From an uncultured Asticcacaulis sp. (GTDB taxonomy: Bacteria; Pseudomonadota; Alphaproteobacteria; Caulobacterales; Caulobacteraceae): 64,000 bases of DNA. Shown piece after piece: positions 18,957 to 29,086 of this stretch (position 1 is its first letter; the number at the start of each line of letters is the position of its first letter). Below the pieces are notes generated by a model, which saw only the letters and a program-made list of their open reading frames with translations, was not told the DNA's origin and ran no database searches. The position numbers and the translations under genes were made by a program. The DNA is taken from NCBI GenBank assembly GCA_936940865.1, contig CAKZJB010000051.1:62001-126000 (forward strand), written 5' to 3'.

Positions 18957-20167
18957 TGGACGCCCGGAAGAACGTCCCTGTCGCCGAAGCGGTCGATATC
19001 GTCCGTGCGGCGTCGCTGATCGCCGAGTCCCGGAAGGTTTCCCTGAAAAAGGCCCACGGCCGCGTGCTGCTTGAGACGATCCCGGCCACGCGCGACCAGC
19101 CGCCGTTCGCCGCCTCGGCCATGGACGGCTATGCCATCCGCCGCGAGAGCCTTGGCGCGGAGACCTTGGCCGTTATCGGCGAAAGTGCCGCCGGCGCGCG
19201 GTTCAAGGGAGAGGTCCGCCTGGGCGAGGCCGTGCGCATTTTCACGGGCGCGCCGGTGCCCGATGGTTGCGACCTTGTCGTCATCCAGGAGAACGTGACT
19301 CGCGAAGGCGACGTCATCCGTTTGTTGGCCGACGCGAAAAAGGGCGGCGACAATATTCGCCCCGCCGCTCAGGACTTTGCCGCCGGAGACGTCTTGCTGG
19401 ACGCCGGCCTGCGCCTCGATCCGTGGCGGCTGTCCCTGGTGGCGGCGTCGGGCCGCGATCGTGTAAAGGTTGCCCGCAGGCCGAAAATCGCGCTGCTGTG
19501 CACGGGGGACGAACTGGTGCCGCCGGGGGATAAGCCGTCCGCCGACCAGATTTTCGAGTCGGCGTCCTTCGCCCTGATGGCGTTGATCGAACAATGGGGC
19601 GGCAAGGCGGAAGCCCTTGGCGTCGAAGGCGACAGCGAAAAGGCCATCGTCAAGGCGTTGAAGAATGCAAAGGCTGATATCGTCGTCACGGTCGGCGGCG
19701 CCAGCGTCGGCGACCGCGACCTGGTCAAGCCGGCCCTGTCGCAACTGGGCCTGGCACTCGATTTCCAGAGCCTCAGTCTTCGCCCGGGCAAGCCGACAGC
19801 CTTTGGACGCCTGGCCGACGGGCGCCGGGTCTTGAGCCTGCCCGGCAATCCGGCGTCGGCCTTCGTCGTGGCGCAACTGTTGCTGAAAGCCTGGATCGAG
19901 GCTTCGCTGGGCATGCCGTTGATTTCGCCCTTCCTGACCGCGAAACTGGCCGTGCCCCTGCCGGCCACCGGGCCGCGCGAAACCTATCTGCGGGCGCGAA
20001 CGGGCATATCCAGCGACGGACAGTTCGAGGTGGCGCCCTTCCCGCAGCAGGATTCGTCGCTGGTCGGCGTCTTTGCCCGTGCCGATGCGCTGGTGCGCCT
20101 GCCGGCGGGCGCGCCGGCCATGGCCGCGGGCGACACCGTAGATGTGTTGCCGCTCGACCGCCTGTAG
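18956..20167 (+). CDS. moeA: Molybdopterin molybdotransferase
   Basis: PPFAASAMDGYAI, FTGAPVPDGCD, LLCTGDELV, VTVGGASVGDRD, LPGNPASAFV. Confidence 0.95.
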   Translation: MDARKNVPVAEAVDIVRAASLIAESRKVSLKKAHGRVLLETIPATRDQPPFAASAMDGYAIRRESLGAETLAVIGESAAGARFKGEVRLGEAVRIFTGAPVPDGCDLVVIQENVTREGDVIRLLADAKKGGDNIRPAAQDFAAGDVLLDAGLRLDPWRLSLVAASGRDRVKVARRPKIALLCTGDELVPPGDKPSADQIFESASFALMALIEQWGGKAEALGVEGDSEKAIVKALKNAKADIVVTVGGASVGDRDLVKPALSQLGLALDFQSLSLRPGKPTAFGRLADGRRVLSLPGNPASAFVVAQLLLKAWIEASLGMPLISPFLTAKLAVPLPATGPRETYLRARTGISSDGQFEVAPFPQQDSSLVGVFARADALVRLPAGAPAMAAGDTVDVLPLDRL

Positions 20168-20175
20168 AAATTACG

Positions 20176-20189
20176 TGTTAGCGCTACAA
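20176..20189. promoter_or_regulatory. LacI-type operator-like palindrome upstream of MFS gene
   Basis: TGTTAGCGCTACAA fits the general TGNTANCGNTANCA-like LacI-family operator form. Confidence 0.45.
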
Positions 20190-20293
20190 CTTTCGCCAAC
20201 CCTGGGCGGCGAATGCGCTTGTCGTGACGTCACCCCTGTGTCATCTGTCTGTGCGAGAGAGAGGCAATCTCCAAACCGACAGGGGTAGAACAC

Positions 20294-21949
20294 ATGGCCG
20301 GCCAAGGTCCGGGCGCCGCTGCGCCCAAAGCATCCAGCATGTTCCTGGTGATCGGAGCGTCTTCGCTCGGCACCGTTTTCGAGTGGTTCGATTTCTTCGT
20401 CTTCGCGACGCTGGCGCCCGTGATCAGCACGAAGTTCTTCGAAGTCGAAGGCATCAATTCGACGACCGCATTCATCTTCGCGCTGCTGGCCTTCGCCGCC
20501 GGCTTCATCGTGCGCCCGCTCGGCGCCTTCATCTTCGGTCATATCGGCGACCGTGTCGGCCGCAAGACGACCTTCCTGCTGACCATGATCATCATGGGCC
20601 TGTCGACCTTCGCGGTCGGCCTGCTGCCCGACTACAAGCAGATCGGTATGGCGGCGCCCAGTATCCTGATCGGCCTGCGCCTTCTGCAGGGCCTGGCGCT
20701 GGGGGGAGAGTACGGCGGCGCGGCGACCTATGTCGCCGAGCATTCGCCGCATAACCGCCGCGGCCTGATGACCTCGTGGATCCAGACGACCGCGACTTTC
20801 GGCCTCCTGCTGTCGCTGGTGCTGATCAGCGTCACGCGCACGAATCTCGGCGAAGACGTCTTCAAGGACTGGGGCTGGCGCGTGCCGTTCCTGTCGTCGA
20901 TCGTCCTGCTGCTGGTCTCGGTGTGGATCCGCATGCAGCTCAACGAAAGCCCGGTCTTCCAGGCGATGAAGGATGAAGGCAGCCTGTCCAAGGCGCCGTT
21001 CAGCGAGGCCTTCCTGCAATGGAAGAACCTGAAGGTCGTGCTGCTGGCGCTGTTCGGCCTTGTCGCCGGCCAGGGCGTGGTGTGGTACGCCGGCCAGTTC
21101 TACGCCCTGTTCTTCCTGCAGAACCTGCTGCACGTCGATGCCAATACGGCTTACTTCCTGATCGGCGCGGCCCTGGTCATCGCCACGCCCTTCTTCCTGG
21201 TTTTCGGCTGGCTGTCCGACATGTGGGGCCGCAAGCCGATCATCCTGGCCGGCCTGCTGCTGGCCTGTGTCGGCTACATTCCGCTCTTCCACGCCTTGAC
21301 TGATGCCGTCAATCCGGCGTTGGGCAAGGCCCAGGCGACGTCGCCGGTCACGGTCGTCGCCGACCCGAACGCCTGCGCCCTGCAGTTCGATCCTGTGGGT
21401 AAGGCCAAGTTCCTGCAGTCCTGCGATATCGCCAAGTCGGCCCTGGCCAAGGGCGGCATTTCCTATGGCAACGTCGCCGCGCCTGTCGGGACGGTGGCCA
21501 GCATCCATGTCGGCCAGACCGTGGTCGAATCCTACGAGGGCACCAAGCTGACCGGCGACGCCGCCAAGGCCGCCGCGGCCGACTTCAAGAAGCGCCTCGG
21601 CGCCGCGCTCAAGACAGCGGGATATCCCGAAAAGGCCGATGCGAAGGCGATCGACACGCCCAAGGCCCTGACGATCCTGACCCTGCTGGTCATCCTGGTG
21701 ACCATGGTCTATGCCCCGATGGCGGCGGCCCTGGTCGAACTGTTCCCGGCGCGCATCCGCTACTCGGCCATGTCGGCGCCGTATCACTTCGGCAACGGCT
21801 GGTTCGGCGGCCTGCTGCCCTTCATCGCCTTCACCATCATCGCGACGACGGGGGGCATTTATGACGGGCTGTGGTATCCGATTATTATCTCGGGCATCAC
21901 ATTCGTCATCGGCTTCTTCTTCTACAAGGAAAAGAAGACGGACGACTAA
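20294..21949 (+). CDS. MFS transporter, metabolite:H+ symporter-like
   Basis: 12-TM-type ORF, FEWFDFFVFATLAP start and GHIGDRVGRKTT MFS motif; hydrophilic insert around 21300-21660. Confidence 0.88.
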   Translation: MAGQGPGAAAPKASSMFLVIGASSLGTVFEWFDFFVFATLAPVISTKFFEVEGINSTTAFIFALLAFAAGFIVRPLGAFIFGHIGDRVGRKTTFLLTMIIMGLSTFAVGLLPDYKQIGMAAPSILIGLRLLQGLALGGEYGGAATYVAEHSPHNRRGLMTSWIQTTATFGLLLSLVLISVTRTNLGEDVFKDWGWRVPFLSSIVLLLVSVWIRMQLNESPVFQAMKDEGSLSKAPFSEAFLQWKNLKVVLLALFGLVAGQGVVWYAGQFYALFFLQNLLHVDANTAYFLIGAALVIATPFFLVFGWLSDMWGRKPIILAGLLLACVGYIPLFHALTDAVNPALGKAQATSPVTVVADPNACALQFDPVGKAKFLQSCDIAKSALAKGGISYGNVAAPVGTVASIHVGQTVVESYEGTKLTGDAAKAAAADFKKRLGAALKTAGYPEKADAKAIDTPKALTILTLLVILVTMVYAPMAAALVELFPARIRYSAMSAPYHFGNGWFGGLLPFIAFTIIATTGGIYDGLWYPIIISGITFVIGFFFYKEKKTDD

Positions 21950-21980
21950 TCAACAATAACTCCGTTATCACGAAAACGTG

Positions 21981-22013
21981 GCCCCCGGTCTGATTGATCG
22001 GGGGTTTCTTTTT
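21981..22013 (+). terminator. Rho-independent terminator after MFS gene
   Basis: CCCCCGGTC-TGATT-GATCGGGGG followed by TTTCTTTTT. Confidence 0.82.
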
Positions 22014-22064
22014 GGCCATCCTCGGCCCGGGTTTCATACCGAAGCCATAGCTGGGGTGTCCGTC

Positions 22065-23258
22065 ATGACCGATATCGTATCCCGGCCCGCATCTGCAGGC
22101 CTTATTGCCCGCGTTCAGAATATCCTGCTCAAGCCGTCGCCAACCTGGGACGAAATCGCGACCGAACCATCAAGCATTCGGTCTGTCTATATGGGCTATG
22201 TCCTGCCGTTGGCCGCCATAGGTCCGGTGGCGGCGGCCGTCGGGAGCTCGGTTTTCGGCATCAACGCCTTCTTCGCGGTCTACCGCATGCCGGTCGTCTG
22301 GGCCGTCAGCCAGGCGATCGTCAGCTATGTCCTGACCCTCGTCCTCGTCTACATCCAGGCCCTGATCATCGATGCCCTGGCGCCCAGCTTCGGCGGCACG
22401 AAGGACCGGCTGGCCGCGTTCAAGGTTTCGGCCTATTCGTGGACGGCCGCCTGGGTCGCCGGTATCTTCGCTATCTTTCCATTACTGGGGATTCTCGGTC
22501 TTCTCGGCTTCTATAGCCTCTACCTCATGTATCGGGGGCTGCCGCGGCTGATGAAGGCGCCGGACGACAAGGCTATCGGCTATACGGCGGTGGTCGTCAT
22601 CATCTCGATCGTCATGGCCATGGTCGCCGGCGCGATTGCAGGCACGGTCGGCGGGATCGGCATGATGGGCGCGCATGGTCCCATGGCGACCGCATCCAGG
22701 GTGTCCGGAACCGCTGTCGTGCCGGGCGTCGGGTCGGTCGATCTGGGCAAGATGCAGGCGGCGACCGAACAGATGGCCGCGCAGGCGTCGGCCATGCATG
22801 ACGGCAAGACAACCGAAAAAGCCGCCGATCCGCAGGCCCTGCTGGCCCTGATGCCCGCGAGTTTCATGGGCGCGGCGCGCAGCGATACCTCGACCGATTC
22901 CGGCGGCGCCGGCGGCATGGCCGTGGCCAATGCCCAGGCCACCTATGCGGTGAACGGCGGCTCGGTTCGTCTCAAGATCACCGATATGGGCAGTATGAGC
23001 GGCTTCGGCGCCATGGCCCAGGCCATGAACGTCAATCACACCCAGACCACCGAAACCGGCTATGAAAAGGTCGAGTCGAAGGACGGCCGCATGATCAGCG
23101 AAAAATACGACAACCAGGCTAGGTCGGGCAGCTATTCCGTCCTGGCCGGATCGCGGATTTCGGTCGAGGCCGAAGGCAACGGCGTCGACATGGCGACGCT
23201 GAAAAACCTGGTCAATGCGATCGATATGAACCGGGCGCAGGCGCTGGTGGCGGGGTGA
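22065..23258 (+). CDS. Yip1-domain integral membrane protein
   Basis: N-terminal ARVQNILLKPSPTWDEIATEP and multiple TM segments typical of Yip1-domain proteins. Confidence 0.7.
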   Translation: MTDIVSRPASAGLIARVQNILLKPSPTWDEIATEPSSIRSVYMGYVLPLAAIGPVAAAVGSSVFGINAFFAVYRMPVVWAVSQAIVSYVLTLVLVYIQALIIDALAPSFGGTKDRLAAFKVSAYSWTAAWVAGIFAIFPLLGILGLLGFYSLYLMYRGLPRLMKAPDDKAIGYTAVVVIISIVMAMVAGAIAGTVGGIGMMGAHGPMATASRVSGTAVVPGVGSVDLGKMQAATEQMAAQASAMHDGKTTEKAADPQALLALMPASFMGAARSDTSTDSGGAGGMAVANAQATYAVNGGSVRLKITDMGSMSGFGAMAQAMNVNHTQTTETGYEKVESKDGRMISEKYDNQARSGSYSVLAGSRISVEAEGNGVDMATLKNLVNAIDMNRAQALVAG

Positions 23259-24105
23259 TTACAAGCGTGGGATCCAGGTCCTCGTCCTTGAGGCCCAGGA
23301 ACTGCCAGTAGCGGGGATAGGCGCCGTCGCGCGTCAGCGTGTTGTGTTCGGAATTCGGCATGGCGACAAAGGTTTTCGGACCGTTCGCCATGCCGAACAG
23401 GCGTTTGCCGTCGCAGAACGGGATGACGCTGTCGCGTGTGCCGTGGATGACCAGCAGCGGCATGTGAACGTCCTTGATGCGCGTCCGGCTTTCGAACTTG
23501 TCGTGCATCAGCAGCGATACCGGGATGAAGGGGTAGCGTTCGGAGGCAACGTCCGAGGCGGCCGTGAACGGCGCCTCGAGGATCAGGGCGCGAGCCGGCC
23601 GCTTCGTCGCCACATAGGTCGCAACGCCGGTACCCAGGCTGTGACCGTGGATGACGATGTCCCGATCGCGGAACCCCTGGCTTTTCAGCCAGTCGTAGGC
23701 CGCCAGCCCGTCGATGAGCAGTCCCTGTTCCGTCGGATGTCCCGTCGAGCCCGAAAAGCCGCGATAGGCCAGGGCCAGGTAACCCACCCCTTCCTTGTGC
23801 ATTCGGATGTAGCGCCATTTTCCCATTTCCAGCGTTCCGCTCTGGCCGTGGAAAAACAGGATGACCGGCTTGCCCGGCCGGGGCGGCTCATACCAGGCCT
23901 GCAGTGTCTCACCATCCGGTGTATGGATGGTGATATCCCGGATGGCCAGGCCGTGAATGTCCGGCGTCTCGTGGCCGGGCTTGGCTTCAAACAACATCTG
24001 GCGCTGGTTGAAATAGAGATAGCCGAGCACGCCGATATAGGCGATCGCTACCGTTGCGACGATCGCGATAAGGGCGATCCGCAGGGCGGTCCATAACCGT
24101 TTCAT
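23212..24105 (-). CDS. Alpha/beta hydrolase, membrane-anchored
   Basis: N-terminal TM; PVILFFHGQSG, VIHGHSLGTGVA nucleophile elbow, LVIHGTRDSVIPF. Overlaps the 3' end of the convergent Yip1 gene by about 47 bp. Confidence 0.88.
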   Translation of the reverse strand: MKRLWTALRIALIAIVATVAIAYIGVLGYLYFNQRQMLFEAKPGHETPDIHGLAIRDITIHTPDGETLQAWYEPPRPGKPVILFFHGQSGTLEMGKWRYIRMHKEGVGYLALAYRGFSGSTGHPTEQGLLIDGLAAYDWLKSQGFRDRDIVIHGHSLGTGVATYVATKRPARALILEAPFTAASDVASERYPFIPVSLLMHDKFESRTRIKDVHMPLLVIHGTRDSVIPFCDGKRLFGMANGPKTFVAMPNSEHNTLTRDGAYPRYWQFLGLKDEDLDPTLVITPPPAPAPGSYRSH

Positions 24106-24728
24106 CAGAAAAACCCGGCCTGTTCGGTGCTGGTGACATGGGCCACCATGGCGCGCGAAAGCCGGGCCGCCAGCCGGATGCCGAAGGCTGCGGCGGAGCC
24201 GATAAAGACCGTCAGCATGCCCATCCAGACCGGCGTTTCGCGATCGGCGTCGTTGCCGAACACGAGGATACACGCAATCAGCAACAGAAAGCCGCCAAGG
24301 AAGGTCGTCGTCAGGCGCAGCGACCAGAAAGCCACGACGAGCACGCGCAATGCGCCGTCCCGGGGCGCGGCTTCGTGGGCCAGGCTGCGGAGCACCAGGG
24401 CCGGGGCGACATAGCAGGCTCCGGGAATGAGAAAGCCCAGCCAGGCCCACAGGCGTGTGCCGTCCCCCTTGCGCGGCGGCCGCGCGGCGGCAACGGCCGC
24501 GGTCCAGACGGGAAGAACCAGCATGGCGGTCAGATAGGGCAGGGCGCCGGCGACGCAGGCCACGACGGCCAGGGAAACATAGGGAACATCGCTCTTGTGG
24601 ATGAAAAGCGCGGCCAGCCAGAGCGCGGCGGCCAAGCCCTCCAGTGCGATGACAATCCAGAACAGAATCTGCAGGGTGATGGTCAGGCCCCTCAGCCACC
24701 TGAAACGCGCCGCGCCCTTGTCCGCCAT
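24105..24728 (-). CDS. Hypothetical multi-pass membrane protein
   Basis: ORF with several hydrophobic segments, translationally adjacent to the downstream hydrolase. Confidence 0.65.
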   Translation of the reverse strand: MADKGAARFRWLRGLTITLQILFWIVIALEGLAAALWLAALFIHKSDVPYVSLAVVACVAGALPYLTAMLVLPVWTAAVAAARPPRKGDGTRLWAWLGFLIPGACYVAPALVLRSLAHEAAPRDGALRVLVVAFWSLRLTTTFLGGFLLLIACILVFGNDADRETPVWMGMLTVFIGSAAAFGIRLAARLSRAMVAHVTSTEQAGFF

Positions 24729-25011
24729 GTCTTTCGTCCCCTCCGGCGGGGCGACTATCGACGGTCGCCGTCCCTCGCGCAAGACGAATTCAAATAAACA
24801 AGTTTACAAATTAAACCGTTTGGGCTATGGGGATAGGATCGGCGAATGACCAGGGAGAGAGCCCGATGATGTCCTCATTCCAGCTTCAGTGTCCGGCCTT
24901 GCCGGGAATGGGCCTGTTGAGCTTTACGCCGGCCGTGGGCTACACTCCGGTCCGCACGATTCTCTGTGGCCGCCGCCGGGGCGCGGGCCTGCAGACCCGG
25001 GAGGCGATGGC

Positions 25012-25635
25012 ATGACGGACGCGGAGAACGAAACCCTGCACGATAACCTGACCTTCGTGCGCGCGCTCGTCTCGGAAGGCGGGCAGGTCCAGGCGTCGGC
25101 CGGTGCGGCCTTTCTGACGGGCGGCCTGTGCTATGGCGTGCAATGCCTGTTGAACTGGGCGCAGATCATGGGCTGGCTGCCCGGCGGCACCGGGCCCAGC
25201 CTGTTTGTCGGTATTGCGCCGACGGTCATTTTCCTGGTCGCCATCTGCATCCTTTTCTGGCGGGACCGCAAGAACCGGCAGGAGGGGGTGGCGACGCGCG
25301 CGCTCAGCGCCGCCTTCGGAAGCGCCGGCCTGGCCAATATCTTCATGGTGGCGGTCTTCGGCTATAACGCCTTTCTCGAAAAGAGCCTGACCGTCTGGCT
25401 GTTTTACCCGGTGGTGGTCTGTGCTTTTCAGGGCGCTGTCTGGTACATCGCCTACATGATCCGACGCAAGCTGTGGCTGGCCGGGGTCTCGGCGGGCTGG
25501 TTCGCGACAACCCTGGCGCTGGGGCTGCTGGTCCACCAGACGCAATCCTACATTCTGATCCTGGGGCTGGCCTTGCTGGTTATCATGGGAGGCTCGGGCT
25601 ACGGCCTGCTGCAATCGGCGCGGAAAAGGATCTGA
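25012..25635 (+). CDS. Hypothetical multi-pass membrane protein
   Basis: MTDAENETLHDNLTFVRALVSEGG start, TM segments; followed directly by a regulator gene. Confidence 0.68.
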   Translation: MTDAENETLHDNLTFVRALVSEGGQVQASAGAAFLTGGLCYGVQCLLNWAQIMGWLPGGTGPSLFVGIAPTVIFLVAICILFWRDRKNRQEGVATRALSAAFGSAGLANIFMVAVFGYNAFLEKSLTVWLFYPVVVCAFQGAVWYIAYMIRRKLWLAGVSAGWFATTLALGLLVHQTQSYILILGLALLVIMGGSGYGLLQSARKRI

Positions 25636-25640
25636 GACCC

Positions 25641-25940
25641 GTGCCAGGATTCGACGTTACCCGTCTCGATGACGCCATCCATGGCCGGCTCAGGCTTGGC
25701 ATCATGGCGTACCTGATGGATGTCGAGGCGGCCGACTTCACCGAGCTCAAAACGGTTCTCGACGCTACTCAGGGCAACCTGTCGGTACACCTGCGCAAGC
25801 TGGAAGAGGCCGGCTATGTCGAAATCGTCAAGAGTTTCCAGGGGCGCAAGCCGCTGACGCGCGTGCACGTGACGGCGCAGGGGCGGAAGGCTTTCGCCGA
25901 CTATCTCGATGCGCTGGCGGGCCTGGTCGTAAAGCGCTGA
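25641..25940 (+). CDS. Winged-helix (MarR/ArsR-like, HTH_34-type) transcriptional regulator
   Basis: RLRLGIMAYL...DFTELKTVLDATQGNLSVHLRKLEEAGYVEIVKSFQGRKPLTRVHVTAQGRKAF; GTG start. Confidence 0.82.
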   Translation: MPGFDVTRLDDAIHGRLRLGIMAYLMDVEAADFTELKTVLDATQGNLSVHLRKLEEAGYVEIVKSFQGRKPLTRVHVTAQGRKAFADYLDALAGLVVKR

Positions 25941-25951
25941 CTGTTTGACGG

Positions 25952-26143
25952 CTACTGTTGGGCGGTAATCGCCGACGTGTGGCCCATGTTGTGGATCTTG
26001 TGGGCCGCGACGACGCCAACGGTCAGGATGACCGCCCACATGGCGGCGGAGAGCGTAAAGCCATACAGCCAGCCGAAAGGATTGCGGAGGACGAGTATGG
26101 GCGCCGGGTCGCCCATCGGCCCGGACCTGGATACCACTGTCAT
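25952..26143 (-). CDS. Small hypothetical membrane protein (63 aa)
   Basis: ORF with one strong TM segment, downstream of AT-rich palindromes. Confidence 0.4.
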   Translation of the reverse strand: MTVVSRSGPMGDPAPILVLRNPFGWLYGFTLSAAMWAVILTVGVVAAHKIHNMGHTSAITAQQ

Positions 26144-26208
26144 AAGCGTCTACGCCCCGTAATATGTGACCGCATTTATAGGCCGCGGCCATTGTTGTAC
26201 TGAGTTCC

Positions 26209-26276
26209 TCATATAAACTTTATATGACATTGCCGCAAGGTTTCCAGGGGGCGTTATCCTTAAAATATAAGGATAA
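26209..26276. promoter_or_regulatory. Two AT-rich perfect inverted repeats
   Basis: TCATATAAA-C-TTTATATGA (26209-26227) and TTATCCTTA-AAATA-TAAGGATAA (26254-26276). Confidence 0.55.
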
Positions 26277-26289
26277 TGTAATCAGTTTC

Positions 26290-27216
26290 TTAAGTGCTCA
26301 GAGGTGTTTTATTGCGGCGCAGCAAGTTGTTGAGCCAGTAACGGTACCCGCTTGTGCGGGCCGTTTCTGATTCGGGCGCCCTGGGCGGCATGATCAGGGC
26401 GACGGTCACGAAACTGATGATCAGCAGCAGGCCCCAGGCCCCCATCTTCTGCAGGGACACAAGATGCCATCCGTTTCCGGGGTAGGCCCAGGTATGGGTT
26501 ACGGTTCCGATATTTTCCGCCAGCCAGAGGAAGAAGGCGGTCAGCGTCCCGGCCAGCAGGAAAGGCATGGCGTGTACGCGCCGGTCGATGCGGAACCAGA
26601 CGAAGGTCCGCAGATATAGCGTCGCGGTGGCCGCGAATATGAGGTTGCGCAGGTCCCATATATAGTGGTGGGTGAAGAAGTTGATATAGATGGCGGCCGC
26701 CAGCATCCATGTCTTCCAGGCTTTCGGATAAAACGAAAAGCGCATGTCGAAGACGCGGATGGCGCGGGCGATGAACGAGCCGACGCTTCCGTACATGAAA
26801 CCGGTGAACAGGGGCACGCCGCCGATATGGAAGATCGAGGGCTCCGGGTAGATCCACGATCCGACATGCGTCTTGAAGATCTCCATCACCGTGCCGATCA
26901 GGTGATAGAGAAGGATGACCTTCATTTCATCGAGGGTTTCCAGCCGCGTCCACAGCATCAGGGCCTGGATGACCAGCGCGCACAGCAGCAGGAAATCGTA
27001 GCGGTGGAGCGGTGCATGGTGCGGCCAGACCAGGTGTGTGACGATCATCAGGCTGAGCATGGCGGCACCGAACAGGCAGGACCATGCCATCTTGAGCCCG
27101 AACAGGACGAATTCGCGCGGGCCTTCCGGCAGGCGCAGCAGCGTGCGGCGAATCCATCGCCGTGCCGGCTGAAGGAACGGGGCCAGGGGGTGGTTTACCG
27201 GTGCGGGCGATGTCAT
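26290..27216 (-). CDS. DUF817-family integral membrane protein
   Basis: REFVLFGLKMAWSCLFGA...GTVMEIFKTHVGSWIYPEP...GGVPLFTGFMYGSVGSF is characteristic of this family. Confidence 0.8.
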   Translation of the reverse strand: MTSPAPVNHPLAPFLQPARRWIRRTLLRLPEGPREFVLFGLKMAWSCLFGAAMLSLMIVTHLVWPHHAPLHRYDFLLLCALVIQALMLWTRLETLDEMKVILLYHLIGTVMEIFKTHVGSWIYPEPSIFHIGGVPLFTGFMYGSVGSFIARAIRVFDMRFSFYPKAWKTWMLAAAIYINFFTHHYIWDLRNLIFAATATLYLRTFVWFRIDRRVHAMPFLLAGTLTAFFLWLAENIGTVTHTWAYPGNGWHLVSLQKMGAWGLLLIISFVTVALIMPPRAPESETARTSGYRYWLNNLLRRNKTPLST

Positions 27217-27322
27217 GGATATCCCTCGGAAGGCACTTTCCCGCAGGATCTTCGAAAGATCAAATCATTGTTCGGACTATTTATCCTTGCTAAGAGAAGG
27301 CCTCGCCAACATATGAGCCTGC

Positions 27323-28315
27323 ATGACCAAGCCTCTGCCCCGACTTTCCGACAGCGCCGATACCGCCGGCATTCTGGCTACCGGTGCGCGCGTAATGCGC
27401 ACCGAAGGTGAGGCGCTCTTGAGCTTTGCCGGGCAGCTGTCGCAAAGTTTCGTTGATGCGGTCGAGGTGCTCTATGCCGCGAAGGGCCGCGTCATCATGT
27501 CGGGCATGGGCAAGTCGGGCCATATCGCGCGCAAGATCGCCGCGACCCTGGCCTCGACCGGAACGCCTGCCTATTTCGTCCATCCCGCCGAAGCCAGCCA
27601 TGGCGATCTCGGCATGATCACCCAGGACGATGTCTGCGTCGTCCTGTCGAATTCCGGCGAAACGTCGGAGCTGTCCGACATCATCGCCCATACGCGCCGT
27701 TTTTCCATTCCTTTGATCGGCGTGGCCTCGCGCCCGGATTCGACCTTGCTCAAGGCCGCCGATATCGCCTTGGTCCTGCCTGATGCGCCCGAAGCCTGCG
27801 CCATCGGTATGGCGCCGACAACCTCGACGACCATGACCCTGGCGCTCGGTGATGCGCTGGCCGTCGCCGTCATGGAAAAGCGCGGCTTCAAGCCGCACGA
27901 TTTCCGCACCTTCCATCCGGGCGGCAAGCTGGGCGCGCAACTTTTGAGCGTCTCCGCCCTGATGCATTCGGGCGATGCCCTGCCGCTGATCCCCGAAAAC
28001 ACGCCGATGAGCGACGCGCTCCTGGTCATGACGGCCAAGAGCTTCGGCGTCGTCGGTATCACGGGCGTGGACGGGCAACTTACCGGCATCATCACCGATG
28101 GCGACCTGCGCCGCAATATGAACGGCCTGATGGACAAGACGGCCGCCGAGGTCATGCACAAGGGGCCGCGGACCATCCGGCCCGACGCCCTGGCCGCTGA
28201 GGCGCTGGGCGTCATGAACGCCAAGAAGATCACCTGCCTGTTCGCCGTCGACAGCGATGGCAAGCCGGTCGGCCTGATCCATATCCACGACTGCCTGCGG
28301 GCCGGGGTGCAGTAA
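27323..28315 (+). CDS. kdsD: D-arabinose-5-phosphate isomerase (KpsF/GutQ family)
   Basis: SIS domain GRVIMSGMGKSGHIARKIAATLASTGTPAYFVHPAEASHGDLGM plus two CBS domains. Confidence 0.93.
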   Translation: MTKPLPRLSDSADTAGILATGARVMRTEGEALLSFAGQLSQSFVDAVEVLYAAKGRVIMSGMGKSGHIARKIAATLASTGTPAYFVHPAEASHGDLGMITQDDVCVVLSNSGETSELSDIIAHTRRFSIPLIGVASRPDSTLLKAADIALVLPDAPEACAIGMAPTTSTTMTLALGDALAVAVMEKRGFKPHDFRTFHPGGKLGAQLLSVSALMHSGDALPLIPENTPMSDALLVMTAKSFGVVGITGVDGQLTGIITDGDLRRNMNGLMDKTAAEVMHKGPRTIRPDALAAEALGVMNAKKITCLFAVDSDGKPVGLIHIHDCLRAGVQ

Positions 28316-28318
28316 TCT

Positions 28319-29086
28319 ATGAAGACGATCATCATCATTCCCGCCCGCTATGCGTCGAGCCGCTATCCCGGAAAGCCGCTGGTCATGCTCAAGGGCAAGT
28401 CGCTGATCCAGCGCTCATGGGAAGCCGCCATGGCCGTCGAAGGCGTCTCGGCGGTCTACGTCGCCACCGACGACGACCGTATCCGCGAGGCTGCCGAGGC
28501 TTTTGGGGCCAAGGTGGTGATGACGGCGGAATCCTGCGCCAACGGCACCGAGCGCCTGGCCGATGCCTTGCCCAACCTGCCGGAAGCCGCCGACCTCTAT
28601 GTCAACCTGCAGGGCGACGCACCCTTGACGCCTGCCTGGTTCGTCGAGGACCTGATCCGCGAGATGGTCGCCAACCCCGAAGTCCAGATGGCGACGCCGG
28701 TTCTGCGCTGCGACGCGCAGACCTATGCCAACTTCGTCGAGGACCGCAAGAATGACCGCGTCGGCGGCACGACGGCCGTCTTCGACCGCAACCGCAATGC
28801 CTTGTACTTCTCCAAGGAAGTCATCCCATATACCGGCAAGACGTTCGGCGAAGGTGACGACATTCCGGTCTTCCATCACGTCGGCGTCTATGCCTATCGC
28901 CCTGAGGCGCTTCTGGCCTATGGTTCGTGGCCGGTCGGACCGCTGGAGCGTTTCGAAGGCCTAGAACAGCTTCGTTTCCTGGAAAACGGCATGCCGATCC
29001 GCTGCGTCGAGGTCGACGGCAAGGGCCGGGTGTTCTGGGAACTCAACAACCCCGTCGATGTGGCGCGTATTGAAAGTGTAATCTGA
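28319..29086 (+). CDS. kdsB: 3-deoxy-manno-octulosonate cytidylyltransferase
   Basis: [31 protein letters not shown]. Confidence 0.93.
   Translation: MKTIIIIPARYASSRYPGKPLVMLKGKSLIQRSWEAAMAVEGVSAVYVATDDDRIREAAEAFGAKVVMTAESCANGTERLADALPNLPEAADLYVNLQGDAPLTPAWFVEDLIREMVANPEVQMATPVLRCDAQTYANFVEDRKNDRVGGTTAVFDRNRNALYFSKEVIPYTGKTFGEGDDIPVFHHVGVYAYRPEALLAYGSWPVGPLERFEGLEQLRFLENGMPIRCVEVDGKGRVFWELNNPVDVARIESVI

Noticed and set aside
21300-21660. Hydrophilic insert in the MFS protein as evidence of gene fusion
   Set aside because: The reading frame is continuous and such inserts occur in this transporter group; not convincing without alignment.
2050-21787. Long antisense ORFs such as 2050-3180 (+), 4945-6387 (+), 12642-13949 (-), 14120-15439 (-), 20171-21787 (-)
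   Set aside because: They lie opposite well-supported genes, have low-complexity Arg/Gly/Ala/Gln-rich composition and no recognisable motifs; typical of high-GC antisense frames.
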